DNA from: Hoplostethus atlanticus
Lineage: Eukaryota; Chordata; Actinopteri; Trachichthyiformes; Trachichthyidae
Reading direction: 5' to 3'
Assembly (NCBI GenBank): GCA_034670405.1
Contig: JAXDDX010000172.1
Span: 744,001 to 808,000, forward strand
DNA: 64,000 bases
In this document: positions 40,901 to 44,760 of the stretch, in pieces
Layout: each line of letters opens with the position of its first letter
How positions within the stretch are numbered: position 1 is the stretch's first letter
The notes under the pieces: model-generated
The model's database searches: none
The model's input: only the letters and a program-made list of their open reading frames with translations
Told to the model about the DNA's origin: nothing
Program-made: the position numbers and the translations under genes

Positions 40901-42363
40901 CTTTGATATGTTTGATCATTGCTCTATAACAGTAGTTCTCAATCATGTATCATTGAGGCCTAAGGTGCGGGTTTTTATTCTAACCAAAAACTACAGCAAC
41001 TGATTTTACTGATTAACACACCTTCAACCAGACAGGAGATAATCAGTAAAATCAGCTGCTATGACACCCTGCAGACTCTTGGGCCTCCATGGACCATGGT
41101 TGAGAACTACTACTCAAGAAATTGACATGGCTTAGCTGTGAGATGTTGGGTTTCTTTATTTGCCACGATTGCTAGTCTAGTCTAGTCTAGTGTGAGGACG
41201 TAAATGCAAACCGTTTCACTTCTGTGGTTCCACAAGGTTGTAGACAGCTGGCCTGCGTGAACACTGACTGTGTGATATTTTTGGTAGATACACACCTTTG
41301 ATTGAGTTGAGATTTTCAAGCAAGATTTAAGGTCTACCATTTTTGAAGGTAATTCCTATTTTTATCTTGCAGTTTCACTTCAAGACCAGAGTTCATTTGA
41401 AAGCATGAAGAGCCTTTGTTCGTGGGGCAGCCAGTCTTCACTAGCGGACACTCAGAGGGTCCCATCCATTGACAGCTTTGATGATGAGTACAGTGGGACT
41501 CCACTTATCCTCAGCAAACAAAATCTGTCCTTCAAGGACTATGTTCAGGAAAATAACAAGTCAGAAGAACTGGGAAAGCCTGTAGTACCAGCAGCTGTCC
41601 TGGCTAGGTTCACTGGTAAGTTATCAAGCTTGTCAAATATCAAGACAAAGAACTACCTGATTTCTGGTTACTAAATCATTTGACACTGAGACAATGTATT
41701 TCAGTTATAAATGCCAATTTCCTGTTATTTTGAAAATTTCACTTAAAATGCCACACAGTCCTTTTATGCTTTGTAATTTCCAATACAAAACAAATAAAGT
41801 GTACTTGTAGGTGTCTGTCAGCTTCTTTTTTTCCCCACCATCTGACCCAGAAAGTCTCTGCTCTTACACAGGAAGTGGACCTATTCAGCTCTGGCAATTC
41901 CTGCTAGAGCTCCTGACTGATAAAAGCTGCCAGCCCATAATCGGTTGGACAGGAGACGGTTGGGAGTTTAAACTTGCTGACCCTGATGAGGTGGTTTTAG
42001 GCTTCTAGCTTTTCTTATATTTGCCACTTTTTATGCGGTAACACATTTTACACAGAGGAGGTGTGTAAAAGGACTGAAATCAGAATGATTCCAATTGATA
42101 AAGATGAAAAAGTTGTTGTGCTCATCATCACTATGCTCTTTGTTCAGGTGGCTCAGCGTTGGGGCCACAGGAAGAACAAGCCCAAGATGAATTATGAGAA
42201 GCTAAGCCGTGGCCTTCGCTATTACTACGACAAGAACATCATCCATAAGACATCTGGGAAGCGTTATGTCTACCGCTTTGTCTGTGACCTTCAGAAACTT
42301 CTTGGCTACTCAGCTGAAGAACTCCACATTGTGCTCGGGGTTCAGCCTGACACAGAGGACTGA
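9937..42363 (+). CDS. ets2: ETS2 transcription factor (spliced, nine coding exons)
   Basis: Coding exons are 9937-9996, 11222-11342, 13363-13482, 24804-25004, 37288-37356, 38694-38897, 41373-41615, 41872-41990 and 42148-42363. All junctions are GT-AG and phases agree, giving 450 residues, close to human ETS2 (469). The N-terminus holds [12 protein letters not shown], whose Thr71 matches the Ras/MAPK target Thr72 of ETS2. The Pointed domain spans about 101-167 and the ETS domain about 340-425, with the invariant RGLRYYY recognition-helix motif. The C-terminus LGVQPDTED identifies ETS2 rather than ETS1. The product is a nuclear activator binding GGAA sites. Substitutions at usually fixed ETS positions (GWTGDG for SWTGDG, AQRWGH for ARRWGK) are unusual. 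The first in-frame ATG is 9937, and a second at 9949 aligns with an internal Met of mammalian ETS2. Confidence 0.95.
10000..11221 (+). other. ets2: ets2 intron 2
   Basis: About 1.2 kb between coding exons 2 and 3. No mobile element or RNA gene was recognised. Short open frames on the minus strand (for example 10765-11049) have no supporting features. Confidence 0.7.
11222..11342 (+). CDS. ets2: ets2 exon 3
   Basis: Acceptor TTGACAG and donor CACAAG|GTATGC. It codes residues 21-60. [11 protein letters not shown] matches the conserved TLQEVPTGLD motif of ETS2. It ends in phase 1. Confidence 0.92.
11475..11640 (+). mobile_element. Tc1/mariner-like terminal fragment
   Basis: GGTGCCTTGCAAAAGTATTC begins after a TA-rich tract and matches the terminus of the 73-bp mini-element at 38149. 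The right end is not recognisable. It lies in intron 3. Confidence 0.4.
11755..12738. mobile_element. 984-bp TIR DNA element in ets2 intron 3
   Basis: Termini GGCCGAATCCCAATTC and GAATTGGGATTCGGCC are exact inverted repeats, followed on both sides by further complementary CACCCCT/AGGGGTG-rich DNA. The bases CAA flank both ends and may be a 3-bp target duplication. A 121-codon open frame at 12007-12372 (ATG to TAG) lies between the arms. It has six cysteines and no family that can be named, so it may be chance or a remnant. Confidence 0.7.
12739..13362 (+). other. ets2: ets2 intron 3, 3' part
   Basis: AT-rich intron sequence with no recognised element, ending in the pyrimidine tract GTCTTTCTCCAG. 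Confidence 0.7.
13363..13482 (+). CDS. ets2: ets2 exon 4 (MAPK-site region)
   Basis: Acceptor TCTCCAG and donor CCAACA|GTAAGT. It codes residues 61-100. The motif [16 protein letters not shown] is nearly unchanged from mammalian ETS2 and contains the proline-directed Thr (residue 71) phosphorylated by ERK in ETS1/2. Confidence 0.95.
13606..13680 (+). repeat. Hairpin-ended repeat unit (single)
   Basis: AAGCCCACAGGGCTGAAAT followed by TTTTTGTGCTGGTTTATTAG, one divergent copy of the unit found in tandem at 15582-15790 and 54217-54580. Confidence 0.55.
13745..14333. mobile_element. Non-autonomous hAT element (MITE)
   Basis: Complementary arms are visible: GGTCCGGACCGAACTGAAAA near 13780 pairs with TTTCCAGTTCGGTCCGGAC ending near 14319. 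Inner arms pair again around AATCACACAAAG/CTTTGTGTGATT and CTGTCAGTTAGTCAGTCAG. The right terminus, read inwards, is CAGGGCTTCTCAAAGT, a hAT-type end. A (GT)n tract lies at 13899-13937. No transposase is present. Confidence 0.65.
14395..14640 (+). repeat. Intron 4 repeat pair, copy 1
   Basis: Similar to 15846-16110, including CTCAGAAA...GTACAATCATCACTTAAATG and GGTTGCTGGAATGTCATGAA. The 3' part (GCCTAGTGGTTAGAC...TGGTTCC) is weakly tRNA-like. Confidence 0.6.
14974..15577 (-). mobile_element. Solo LTR, probably gypsy-type
   Basis: A 604-bp unit beginning TGTTACG and ending GTGACA is flanked by the same 5 bases, TAGTG, on both sides (14969-14973 and 15578-15582). That is the signature of LTR integration followed by LTR-LTR recombination. 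The minus strand has the composition of teleost gypsy LTRs (CCACCTCTGCC..., CTTAAGAACCCCGGC), which sets the orientation. Internal GGGA-CCAG and AGACAGGC short tandem repeats produce spurious open frames on both strands, up to 200 codons. Confidence 0.8.
15582..15790 (+). repeat. Hairpin-ended repeat units, four in tandem
   Basis: Successive units have the pattern GGTTC-AGCCC-RTAGGGCT-GAACC followed by TGTTTTTGTGCTGGTTTATT, with a unit length of about 45-65 bp. Each unit starts with an imperfect palindrome. This is the diverged relative of the 54.2-kb array. Confidence 0.65.
15846..16110 (+). repeat. Intron 4 repeat pair, copy 2
   Basis: Second copy of the sequence at 14395-14640, about 1.45 kb away in the same orientation, with the solo LTR between them. 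Confidence 0.6.
16111..16699. other. ets2 intron 4 sequence, nothing recognised
   Basis: AT-rich intronic DNA without supported features. Confidence 0.5.
16700..17554 (+). repeat. Interspersed repeat related to 25690-26270
   Basis: Contains CAAATGTGACCCTGGCTGTC, TTTCACAATGTCCAGAGACC and the flanking several hundred bases in the same order as at 25700-26200, and in part at 21395-21500 and 26700-26900. A hairpin-ended unit (GGGTTCAAACCCC) lies at its left edge. The class is unknown. Confidence 0.6.
17555..17942 (+). repeat. Hairpin-ended modular repeat A, left part
   Basis: Two head units (GGGTTCAAACCCCGAAGGGG) lead into a body shared with 21715-22030 and, in reverse, with 53820-54216. The body is interrupted at 17942 by the TIR element and resumes at 20189. 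Confidence 0.75.
18226..18681 (+). pseudogene. Acidic Ser/Asp-rich open frame with downstream Cys cluster
   Basis: The frame runs from a stop before 18226 to TAG at 18523, then continues in frame to TAA at 18679. It lacks an ATG in this frame. The first part is strongly acidic ([20 protein letters not shown]). The part after the TAG has a cysteine cluster ([12 protein letters not shown] ... MRCDCW) and ends at a donor-like TG|GTAAGC. It lies inside the TIR transposon, so it is most likely a decayed transposon protein. Its family was not recognised, and the Cys cluster could be a zinc-binding motif. Confidence 0.35.
19170..19420 (+). mobile_element. Common teleost LINE-like repeat
   Basis: CAAATCACATTTATTTGTAT / AGCCC...AATCACCGTTACAG through GGAAAAACTCCC and GGAAGAAACCTTGGGAGG is a frequently seen fish interspersed repeat, probably a non-LTR retrotransposon 3' region. 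Followed by a two-fold 31-bp direct repeat (TTTATTATGGTGGGAC). Confidence 0.5.
19579..19633. repeat. Perfect 25-bp hairpin with 5-nt loop
   Basis: The arm 19579-19603 (ATCTATAGCAATGTATAGGT ...) is the exact reverse complement of 19609-19633, with loop GGACA. It is long and perfect enough for cruciform extrusion or a short-hairpin transcript. Confidence 0.9.
20189..20700 (+). repeat. Hairpin-ended modular repeat A, right part
   Basis: Three successive modules of about 150 bp, each with the pattern CAATCATCACAAAACTTG... / GGATATGT... / TGAAACAT... / CACTAGGGGGCG or AATAGGGGGY... / GGGCGTGG. The same modules recur at 22060-22500 and, reversed, at 27850-28290 and 53380-53760. Confidence 0.75.
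21185..21660. repeat. Degenerate CTA/CTT trinucleotide repeat
   Basis: ACTACTACTTCTACT-type repeat, interrupted at 21380-21510 by the GTGACCCTGGCTGTC repeat. Thr- and Leu-rich frames over it are artefacts. Confidence 0.85.
21715..22632 (+). repeat. Hairpin-ended modular repeat B
   Basis: Full-length style copy. The body modules with CAATAGGGG motifs are followed by the terminal sequence GGGTTTGAACCCACAAATTG / CCGCTTGCAGCTATA. Its uninterrupted site at about 22015 is the empty-site control for the 17943-20188 insertion. Confidence 0.7.
22633..23118. other. ets2 intron 4, nothing firmly recognised
   Basis: One diverged hairpin unit (about 22660-22710) and AT-rich DNA. The last 200 bases would be the promoter side of the small gene proposed at 23124. 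Confidence 0.4.
23124..24221 (+). CDS. Possible small four-exon coding gene, 71 codons
   Basis: Four segments join in consistent phase: 23124-23143 (ATG GAT GAA CCT CTG GCC AA), 23333-23356, 23736-23785 and 24082-24221. The donors are AA|GTAAGT, AG|GTAAGT and AG|GTAGGT, and the last acceptor is GACCACAG. The last exon stays open for 45 codons (…[20 protein letters not shown]…) and its TAA overlaps a polyadenylation signal AATAAA at 24217-24222. The peptide contains IKQELP and has no recognised family. Weak points are the poor pyrimidine tract before exon 3, the use of an inner AG for exon 2, and small size. It could be a transposon-derived or non-coding transcript nested in ets2 intron 4. Confidence 0.3.
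24245..24374 (+). mobile_element. tRNA-derived SINE with L2-type tail
   Basis: tRNA-like head (AGCTCAATCGGTAGAGCATG A box; GGTTCGATCC B box) joined to TTTGTAAGTCGCTTCGGATA / AAAGCGTCTGCTAAATGACT / GTAATGTAATGTAA. Same SINE type as 5418-5550, opposite strand. Confidence 0.8.
24804..25004 (+). CDS. ets2: ets2 exon 5 (Pointed domain)
   Basis: Acceptor TCTTCATAG and donor ATGAAAG|GTACAA. It codes residues 101-167. [15 protein letters not shown] and [14 protein letters not shown] are diagnostic of the ETS1/2 Pointed (SAM-like) domain, which docks ERK2 and co-activators. It ends in phase 1. Confidence 0.97.
25005..25458 (+). other. ets2: ets2 intron 5, 5' part
   Basis: Intronic sequence without a recognised element. 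Confidence 0.6.
25459..26270 (+). repeat. Hairpin-ended unit plus interspersed repeat (second copy)
   Basis: Begins with GGGTTCAAACCCCGAAGGGG and TTTTTCACCTCGGTTTATTA, then parallels 16760-17280 through ATGTGACCCTGGCTGTCTTT and GGTGTTTTGAGTCCACGGTA. The 60-codon frame at 26088-26270 belongs to the repeat. Confidence 0.65.
26314..26689 (+). pseudogene. Two-exon remnant resembling a SWIM/YqaJ-type transposon protein
   Basis: ATG at 26314 opens a frame ending at a donor near 26405 (GAGG|GTATGT). An acceptor after TTTTTCACCAG near 26578 continues it in phase for about 37 codons to TAA. The second part contains [19 protein letters not shown], which resembles the sequence just before the SWIM zinc motif in YqaJ-type transposon proteins of fish. 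This resemblance is from memory and partial. The zinc motif and nuclease domain are absent. Confidence 0.25.
26974..27629 (+). mobile_element. Solo LTR in an (AT)n tract
   Basis: A GC-rich 656-bp block begins TGTGGCAG and ends CTGCCACA, sits inside an AT repeat with ATATA on both sides, and carries AATAAA at 27544-27549 near its right end. These are LTR features in plus orientation. Several overlapping open frames of 100-185 codons (27046-27718, both strands) are products of high GC content. No internal retroelement genes are attached. Confidence 0.65.
27655..28295 (-). repeat. Hairpin-ended modular repeat C
   Basis: Starts with ATAGCCGCAAGCGGCAATTC / GCGGGTTCAAACC and continues through the reverse complement of the TATTGGGG modules. 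It breaks off at about 28295 where the L2-associated sequence begins. Confidence 0.75.
28329..28734 (+). repeat. Duplicated ~100-bp block upstream of the L2 LINE
   Basis: CTGCTAGTTGGTCAGTTTCT ... GTCTGGGAGGGGCCTGCAC occurs at 28329-28430 and again at 28615-28734. It lies directly before the L2 coding region and may be its duplicated 5' UTR or promoter module. Confidence 0.6.
28926..29640 (+). pseudogene. L2 endonuclease region, frameshifted
   Basis: Endonuclease motifs are present: [22 protein letters not shown] (catalytic Glu), GDFNIQTEK (Asp/Asn) and LSDHYF (Asp-His). They lie in two reading frames: residues up to EFLEELP in one (ending 29423) and from about 29430 in another. A second shift inside a CT-rich run near 29630 returns to the RT frame. 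The endonuclease would nick target DNA for target-primed reverse transcription. In this copy it cannot be translated as one chain. Confidence 0.8.
29670..31874 (+). CDS. L2-type reverse transcriptase, long intact frame
   Basis: A 734-codon frame without stops. Conserved RT blocks in order are [47 protein letters not shown] (first catalytic Asp), [15 protein letters not shown] and [10 protein letters not shown] (catalytic YADD, 31017-31028), followed by the CR1/L2-type C-terminal region ([28 protein letters not shown]) and the usual terminal [12 protein letters not shown]. It would copy element RNA at a nicked chromosomal site. The true initiator lies upstream in the frameshifted endonuclease part, so the start at 29670 is only the first Met. 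The intact length indicates a young copy. Confidence 0.9.
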   Translation: MVSSRRNLRSLSPTDLSSSVLSALPAPESFSLLSPDTATDLLLSTLSSSLDHLCPLTSRPARQTPPAPWLSDSVRTERRSLRVAERKWRNGNLPEDLLTFQSLLSTFSSSLSAAKAAFFCTKIQTSASKPKKLFETFSSLLQPPPPPPTSSLCPDDFANFFDKKVNDIRSSFPHPPAGALRTNHTYLPSTHPSLPPSPPFPSPPPSLSHFSPLSPDEVLHLVTSSRPTTCSLDPVPSTLLQSTAPELLPFLTHLINTSLVSGCFPSAFKTARVTPLLKKPTLDPSEVKNYRPVSLLPFLSKTLERAVFKQLSLYLHQNNLLDPHQSGFKVGHSTETALLAVTESLHAARANSLSSVLILLDLSAAFDTVNHQILLSTLEGMGVSGSALSMFATYLTDRSYQKTLRGSVSEPRRLTTGVPQGSVLGPLLFSLYTTSLGSVIHSHDFSYHCYADDTQLILSFPPSDTQVEARIAACLADISEWMSLHHLKLNLDKTELMFLPGKGCPHRDLAITIDNAVVMSTRTARNLGVTLDDQLSFSANIASVTRSCRFLLYNIRRIRPFLTDKAAQVLIQALVISRLDYCNSLLAGAPAFAIRTLELVQKAAARLVFNRPKFSHTTTLLRSLHWLPVAARIQFKTLVLAYRAVKGTAPSYLQAMVKPYTPARPLRSAASRRLVAPSLRGPCGRSTRSRLFSVLAPQWWNELPTDVRTAESLPIFRRRLKTHLFRKHYPDSSS
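32220..32530. other. ets2 intron 5, nothing recognised
   Basis: AT-rich DNA between the L2 tail and repeat copy 2. Confidence 0.5.
32531..34470 (+). repeat. Recurrent 1.9-kb repeat, copy 2 (complete)
   Basis: Starts TAAAGGTCCCATATTATGGA and ends ACCCCCCCTTTA. The inverted ends (TAAAGG...CCTTTA) support a TIR element. It aligns with copy 1 throughout, lacks the L2 insertion and the inverted duplication of copy 1, and carries a SINE at 34132-34314. Confidence 0.75.
34132..34314 (-). mobile_element. tRNA-derived SINE with 15-bp target duplication
   Basis: The minus strand begins GGGGTGCACCGGTGGCTCAC (tRNA-like A box) with B box GGGTTCGAATCC, and ends in an A-rich tail. AACAGCCTGTTCTTT flanks both sides (34117-34131 and 34315-34329). 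Repeat copy 1 shows the single unoccupied site near 1730. Confidence 0.9.
34473..34664 (-). pseudogene. TTF-type zinc-finger fragment of a hAT/ZMYM-like protein
   Basis: The minus-strand frame contains [21 protein letters not shown] followed by CFPCILF. This arrangement (W-x-x-x-x-W-L … A-x-x-C-F-P-C-x-L-F) is typical of the TTF zinc finger at the start of hAT-derived ZMYM-like transposases. The rest of the transposase is missing, and the fragment is truncated at the edge of repeat copy 2. It lies downstream, on the same strand, of the spliced-looking locus at 34849-35720 and could once have belonged to it. Confidence 0.4.
34849..35040 (-). pseudogene. Intron-less copy of a spliced transcript
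   Basis: 34949-35013 is identical to 35352-35416, and 35014-35040 is identical to 35669-35695, but the 252 bp separating those two blocks at the second site is precisely absent here. The missing segment has GT-AG ends on the minus strand. The left part (34849-34948) would be a third exon joined after another perfect donor site. This is what a reverse-transcribed, spliced RNA looks like. Whether it codes for protein is unknown. Confidence 0.6.
35352..35720 (-). other. Minus-strand two-exon locus (source of the intron-less copy)
   Basis: Minus strand: exon 1 ends CCCAGAGGAGAG|GTAAGG at 35669, an intron of 252 bp ends CCTTTAAAG|ATG, exon 2 is 35352-35416 and ends CACACAG|GTATGT. Exon 2 starts with ATG and would read [20 protein letters not shown], a hydrophobic stretch like a signal peptide. 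Upstream, ACGTGACC and CACTTCC (CRE- and ETS-like) near 35700-35735 look promoter-like. No family is recognised, and a further exon beyond 35351 is implied. Confidence 0.45.
36050..36247. repeat. Degenerate TAC/TACT trinucleotide repeat
   Basis: ACTACTACTATTAATAC-type repeat ending at the L2 fragment. Confidence 0.8.
36248..37106 (-). mobile_element. 5'-truncated L2 LINE copy
   Basis: Reverse complement of about 31200-32219 of the L2 element: tail (TTACATTACAGTCATTTAGC) at the left, then degenerate coding for the RT C-terminal region (minus frames at 36437-36821 with [18 protein letters not shown]). Frameshifts and stops break it. The 5' truncation point is near 37106, just upstream of ets2 exon 6. 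Confidence 0.85.
37288..37356 (+). CDS. ets2: ets2 exon 6
   Basis: Acceptor TTTTTGTCCAG and donor CTACTG|GTGAGA. It codes residues 168-190 ([20 protein letters not shown]), which align with the ETS2 segment following the Pointed domain (conserved SVP..W core). It is short and easily missed, but phase 1-1 is required between exons 5 and 7. Confidence 0.85.
37357..37899 (+). other. ets2: ets2 intron 6, 5' part
   Basis: No recognised element. Confidence 0.5.
37900..38110 (+). mobile_element. DNA-transposon 3' remnant
   Basis: GGCAGAGTTGCTGTCATGTT / AAATGCTTTCCATT and the end GGGGTTCACAAACTTTCAAA-like CATGACTGTG resemble a common fish DNA transposon end. Only the 3' portion is recognisable. Confidence 0.4.
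38149..38221. mobile_element. 73-bp Tc1/mariner-like mini-element
   Basis: CAGTGCCTTGC...TTAAGGCACTG: terminal CAGTGCCTT is repeated in inverted orientation and TA flanks both sides. It is an extremely short deletion derivative. It shares its left end with 11475-11640. Confidence 0.7.
38694..38897 (+). CDS. ets2: ets2 exon 7
   Basis: Acceptor TCCATAG and donor AACCCT|GTAAGA. It codes residues 191-258, a Ser/Gln-rich transactivation-like segment with limited similarity to ETS2 ([11 protein letters not shown] corresponds to the SVSQDFPGSNL region). The 237-codon open frame around it extends well into intron and is not one exon. Confidence 0.88.
39345..39560 (-). mobile_element. LINE-like repeat fragment
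   Basis: AATCAGAATCAGGTTTATTG / CCAAGTATGTTTTCACATAC / AAGGAATTTGACTTGG is a common teleost interspersed repeat, read as a 3' end on the minus strand, followed by A-rich DNA. Confidence 0.5.
39586..40830 (-). mobile_element. Tc1-type transposon, internally deleted
   Basis: The ends CACTACCGCTCAAAAGTTTG / GGGTCAC and GTGACCCCAAACTTTTGAGC / GGTAGTG are inverted repeats flanked by TA (39584-39585 and 40831-40832), the Tc1/mariner target. At 1,245 bp it is shorter than a usual autonomous fish Tc1 (about 1.6 kb). It lies in ets2 intron 7. Confidence 0.92.
39744..40322 (-). pseudogene. Tc1-like transposase, catalytic core deleted
   Basis: The N-terminal part (39972-40322) keeps the paired-like helix-turn-helix region ([35 protein letters not shown]) and the start of the catalytic domain (RLRWTKNYL). 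It then runs directly into the C-terminal part (39744-39935) with [13 protein letters not shown] and [12 protein letters not shown]. The stretch between, which would carry the first two catalytic Asp residues, is missing, and stops separate the parts. It cannot make a functional enzyme. Confidence 0.88.
40930..41112. mobile_element. Small palindromic-ended MITE
   Basis: CAGTAGTTCTCAATCATG at the left pairs with CATGGTTGAGAACTACTA at the right, about 183 bp apart, with further pairing of GGCCT...GGGCC. The length and ends suit a hAT-type MITE. Confidence 0.6.
41373..41615 (+). CDS. ets2: ets2 exon 8
   Basis: Acceptor ATCTTGCAG and donor TCACTG|GTAAGT. It codes residues 259-339, including [20 protein letters not shown] (the Ser-rich region in ETS1/2), LSFKDYVQE and [13 protein letters not shown] (autoinhibitory HI-1/HI-2 region before the ETS domain). 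Confidence 0.96.
41872..41990 (+). CDS. ets2: ets2 exon 9 (ETS domain, first half)
   Basis: Acceptor TCTTACACAG and donor GATGAG|GTGGTT. It codes residues 340-379: [18 protein letters not shown] and [16 protein letters not shown]. The donor is chosen at GAG|GT because the next exon begins GTG GCT CAG, restoring DEVAQRWG in frame. Confidence 0.95.
42148..42363 (+). CDS. ets2: ets2 exon 10 (ETS recognition helix, C-terminus, stop)
   Basis: Acceptor TTTGTTCAG. It codes residues 380-450 with [20 protein letters not shown] (helix 3, the two DNA-contacting Arg) and ends LGVQPDTED then TGA. The C-terminal ending is the ETS2 form. Confidence 0.97.
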   Translation: MAQRWGHRKNKPKMNYEKLSRGLRYYYDKNIIHKTSGKRYVYRFVCDLQKLLGYSAEELHIVLGVQPDTED

Positions 42364-43195
42364 ACTAGCAGCAGATTTATCATAGGAGTCAAGTATGAAT
42401 ATGATGTCAATTGGGCTTCATATCCCCCTAGCAGAAGTTGCTAATTGTACAGCCCACCTGATGGTGGTTTCTGGTGAAGCAGGTGATGAGAGTTCAGTGA
42501 ACAGGAAGAGGTGTCTCTACTCAGGACACTCATTATGACATCATTGTATATTGTTTTGCAGACTTTGAGGGAGTTACCATTTTGAAAATTGATTATGTCC
42601 TTTGGTAGCTGCTCTGTGAAATAGATTGAGGTCACCATTAGTCCAATATAAGTCTGCTTCAGAGCAGCCAAGAGCACAAAGCTGAGTAGAAATCATTCAT
42701 TGTAACTTCATTATGTTACACATTCCAACTATTCAGATGTTGAAGAGTAGACAGCTTCAATGAGTGCGATGGTTCTTTTGCTTACCAAATATTTTGTTTA
42801 CCTTTTGGGTGACAGCCATAATTCATAAGGTAGGCTTGTACCTTGGATTACACTGGACTTGAATTTTGTAAATAGAAGCTAATACTGCCTTTTACTGTTG
42901 CAAAGTGCTTTTGAATTTAAAAACAAAAAATGCTTGAATGCTTGATTTTTAGAGTGTGATGCTACTGAAAAGTCTACTGGAAAGCCACTATTGCTACTGT
43001 ATTATTATTCTCTGGAAATTACATTTTAAAATTGATATTTTCATTTTTCAAGAAATATTTTCTCAAAATACCATACAATGGAAATCTGACCTCAGTTCAG
43101 GACATAAAAAGGAAATATGTGGAGGAGCCAAACAGTAGCAGACTGACCAGATAAAATTTGAGGAGGAAATAAAACTGATGAAATATACTTCTAGT
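42364..43195 (+). terminator. ets2: ets2 3' UTR with polyadenylation signal
   Basis: AT-rich 3' UTR of about 0.8 kb with AATAAA at 43168-43173. Cleavage is expected about 15-25 bases later. ATTTTTA-type AU-rich elements near 42945-43060 are compatible with short mRNA half-life, as known for ETS2. Confidence 0.65.
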
Positions 43196-43295
43196 CAAAC
43201 ATTTTATTATCATACTTTGTGTACCATGCTGGAATCATTGTGCCTTTGCTGAATTCACTAGCATGCTAATCTGTTGAAGAAGAGCTCACATAACA

Positions 43296-44090
43296 TAGTG
43301 TTGGGTGCGTTACTGTAATATTATTACTTTCCCCAGTAACAAGTAGTGTAGGGGATTACAATTTCCAAAACAGTAATTATATTAGTTATTAATCTAAGTA
43401 ACGCTGCGTTACTGCGTTGCCAGAACGCAATTTGTTTTTTGTCCTAGGTAAACTATTTTATGATGACGTGTACGCGCGGCAGGTCAGGGCGAAAATGCTT
43501 TCAACCGCGAAAAATACAACATCTAATTTATTGAAGCATCTGATACGGCAGCACAGCAATGTGAAACTTGTTGAAAAAAAACTGCCGCTGAGAGGGAGGC
43601 ATCCAGTGATGCATACACTCCGGCTAAACAACAGAAACTGGATTTTAGAGCAGGACATGGTGGTGGAGAGACGTTAAGTGAAGATAAGACAAGATCTGAA
43701 GAAGCTCGTCGCTGGGTATATCGCATCATAAAAGTCGGGAGAGACTGTTGCTTTATTTTTTTTATATATACGTATACATATGCTGTATCCCATCAGGTTT
43801 GAAAGGCTGCAATATTTGCAGTTATGCAGTTTAGCTGATTGTTGACTCCTGTAAGGTTAATTATTGTTCCAATAAAGTGGATTCAGTTCTAAAAGGAGCT
43901 GGCTAAACAGGTTGTACGTCACTTTTTCGGAAGGGGGGGGGGGGTAGCGAAAGTAATATAGTAATATAACGAGTAATGTAACTAATTACTTTAGATACCA
44001 AGTAATAAGTAAAGTAGTATTATTACTTTTTAAAGGAGTAATAAGTAAAAAGTAACTTATTACACTTCCTGAGTAACTTGCCCAACACTG
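43296..44090. mobile_element. Non-autonomous hAT element just downstream of ets2
   Basis: The ends AGTGTTGGGTGCGTTACTGT and GAGTAACTTGCCCAACACTG are inverted, with more complementary TAATATTATTAC / GTAATAATACTAC sequence inside. The CAGTGTTGGG terminus is a familiar hAT end in fish. A 10-base G run (about 43927-43944 region) lies inside. Confidence 0.75.
43417..43677 (+). pseudogene. BED zinc-finger remnant of a hAT transposase
   Basis: The frame contains LSTAKNTTSNLLKHLIRQHS, which is the second half of a BED finger (His-x4-His: HLIRQH) as found at the N-terminus of hAT transposases. The preceding Cys pair is lost and the catalytic domain is absent. It supports the hAT assignment of the surrounding element. 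Confidence 0.6.
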
Positions 44091-44760
44091 TATATATATA
44101 TATATTACTTTGTAAATGACCTCAAGATCTATAATTATATCAATGAAAATGTTTCAACCCCAGCTATAGGCTGAGTGAGCTACCCTTCATTGAGGTCACA
44201 GGAAGAAGGAAGAAAAAATATTTCATAAGCTTTATTTTATGACTTAGTAATACTTTTGATTAAAAAAAAACTTTAGTAATAGTGAAGAACAGCACCTACA
44301 GCAACAACTCAAAGGTCATTTTTTGTCTTGATGGCAAATACTGCACATAGACATGAAAGACTGAATGTATCAATGGAGTAGCTTATTTGTAAAATTGTCT
44401 CAGTTGTGTTTTTCATGGCCAAAGTAATGTGATAAAGGTGGTTAAATAAATATTGAGAAATATGATTTATAATATACCAAAGTTCTCTTTAAATAATGTG
44501 GTAACAGTAGAGTGTATTCTGTTTCAGGTAGAGGTAACAACGTCCATCTGTTTTGGGATAAAAAAATATTCTTGCTGTCTAATCTAATGGGTTACTCTTT
44601 AATATTTCTCATTCAACACTAATGCTTCAACAACATAAAATCACAAGATATTGTGTCTCACTAGGTTTGGCACTGTCCAGCTATCCAGCAAGCTAAACAC
44701 TCAACTCAATAACTAATGTTAGCCTGCACTATAAACAAAACATGTCAAATTGTGTTACTT
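44091..44760. other. No recognisable feature
   Basis: AT-rich intergenic DNA following the hAT element. Confidence 0.5.

Noticed and set aside
9937..42363. Assignment as ets1
   Set aside because: The C-terminus (LGVQPDTED), exon 3 motif and N-terminus follow ETS2, while ETS1 ends differently.
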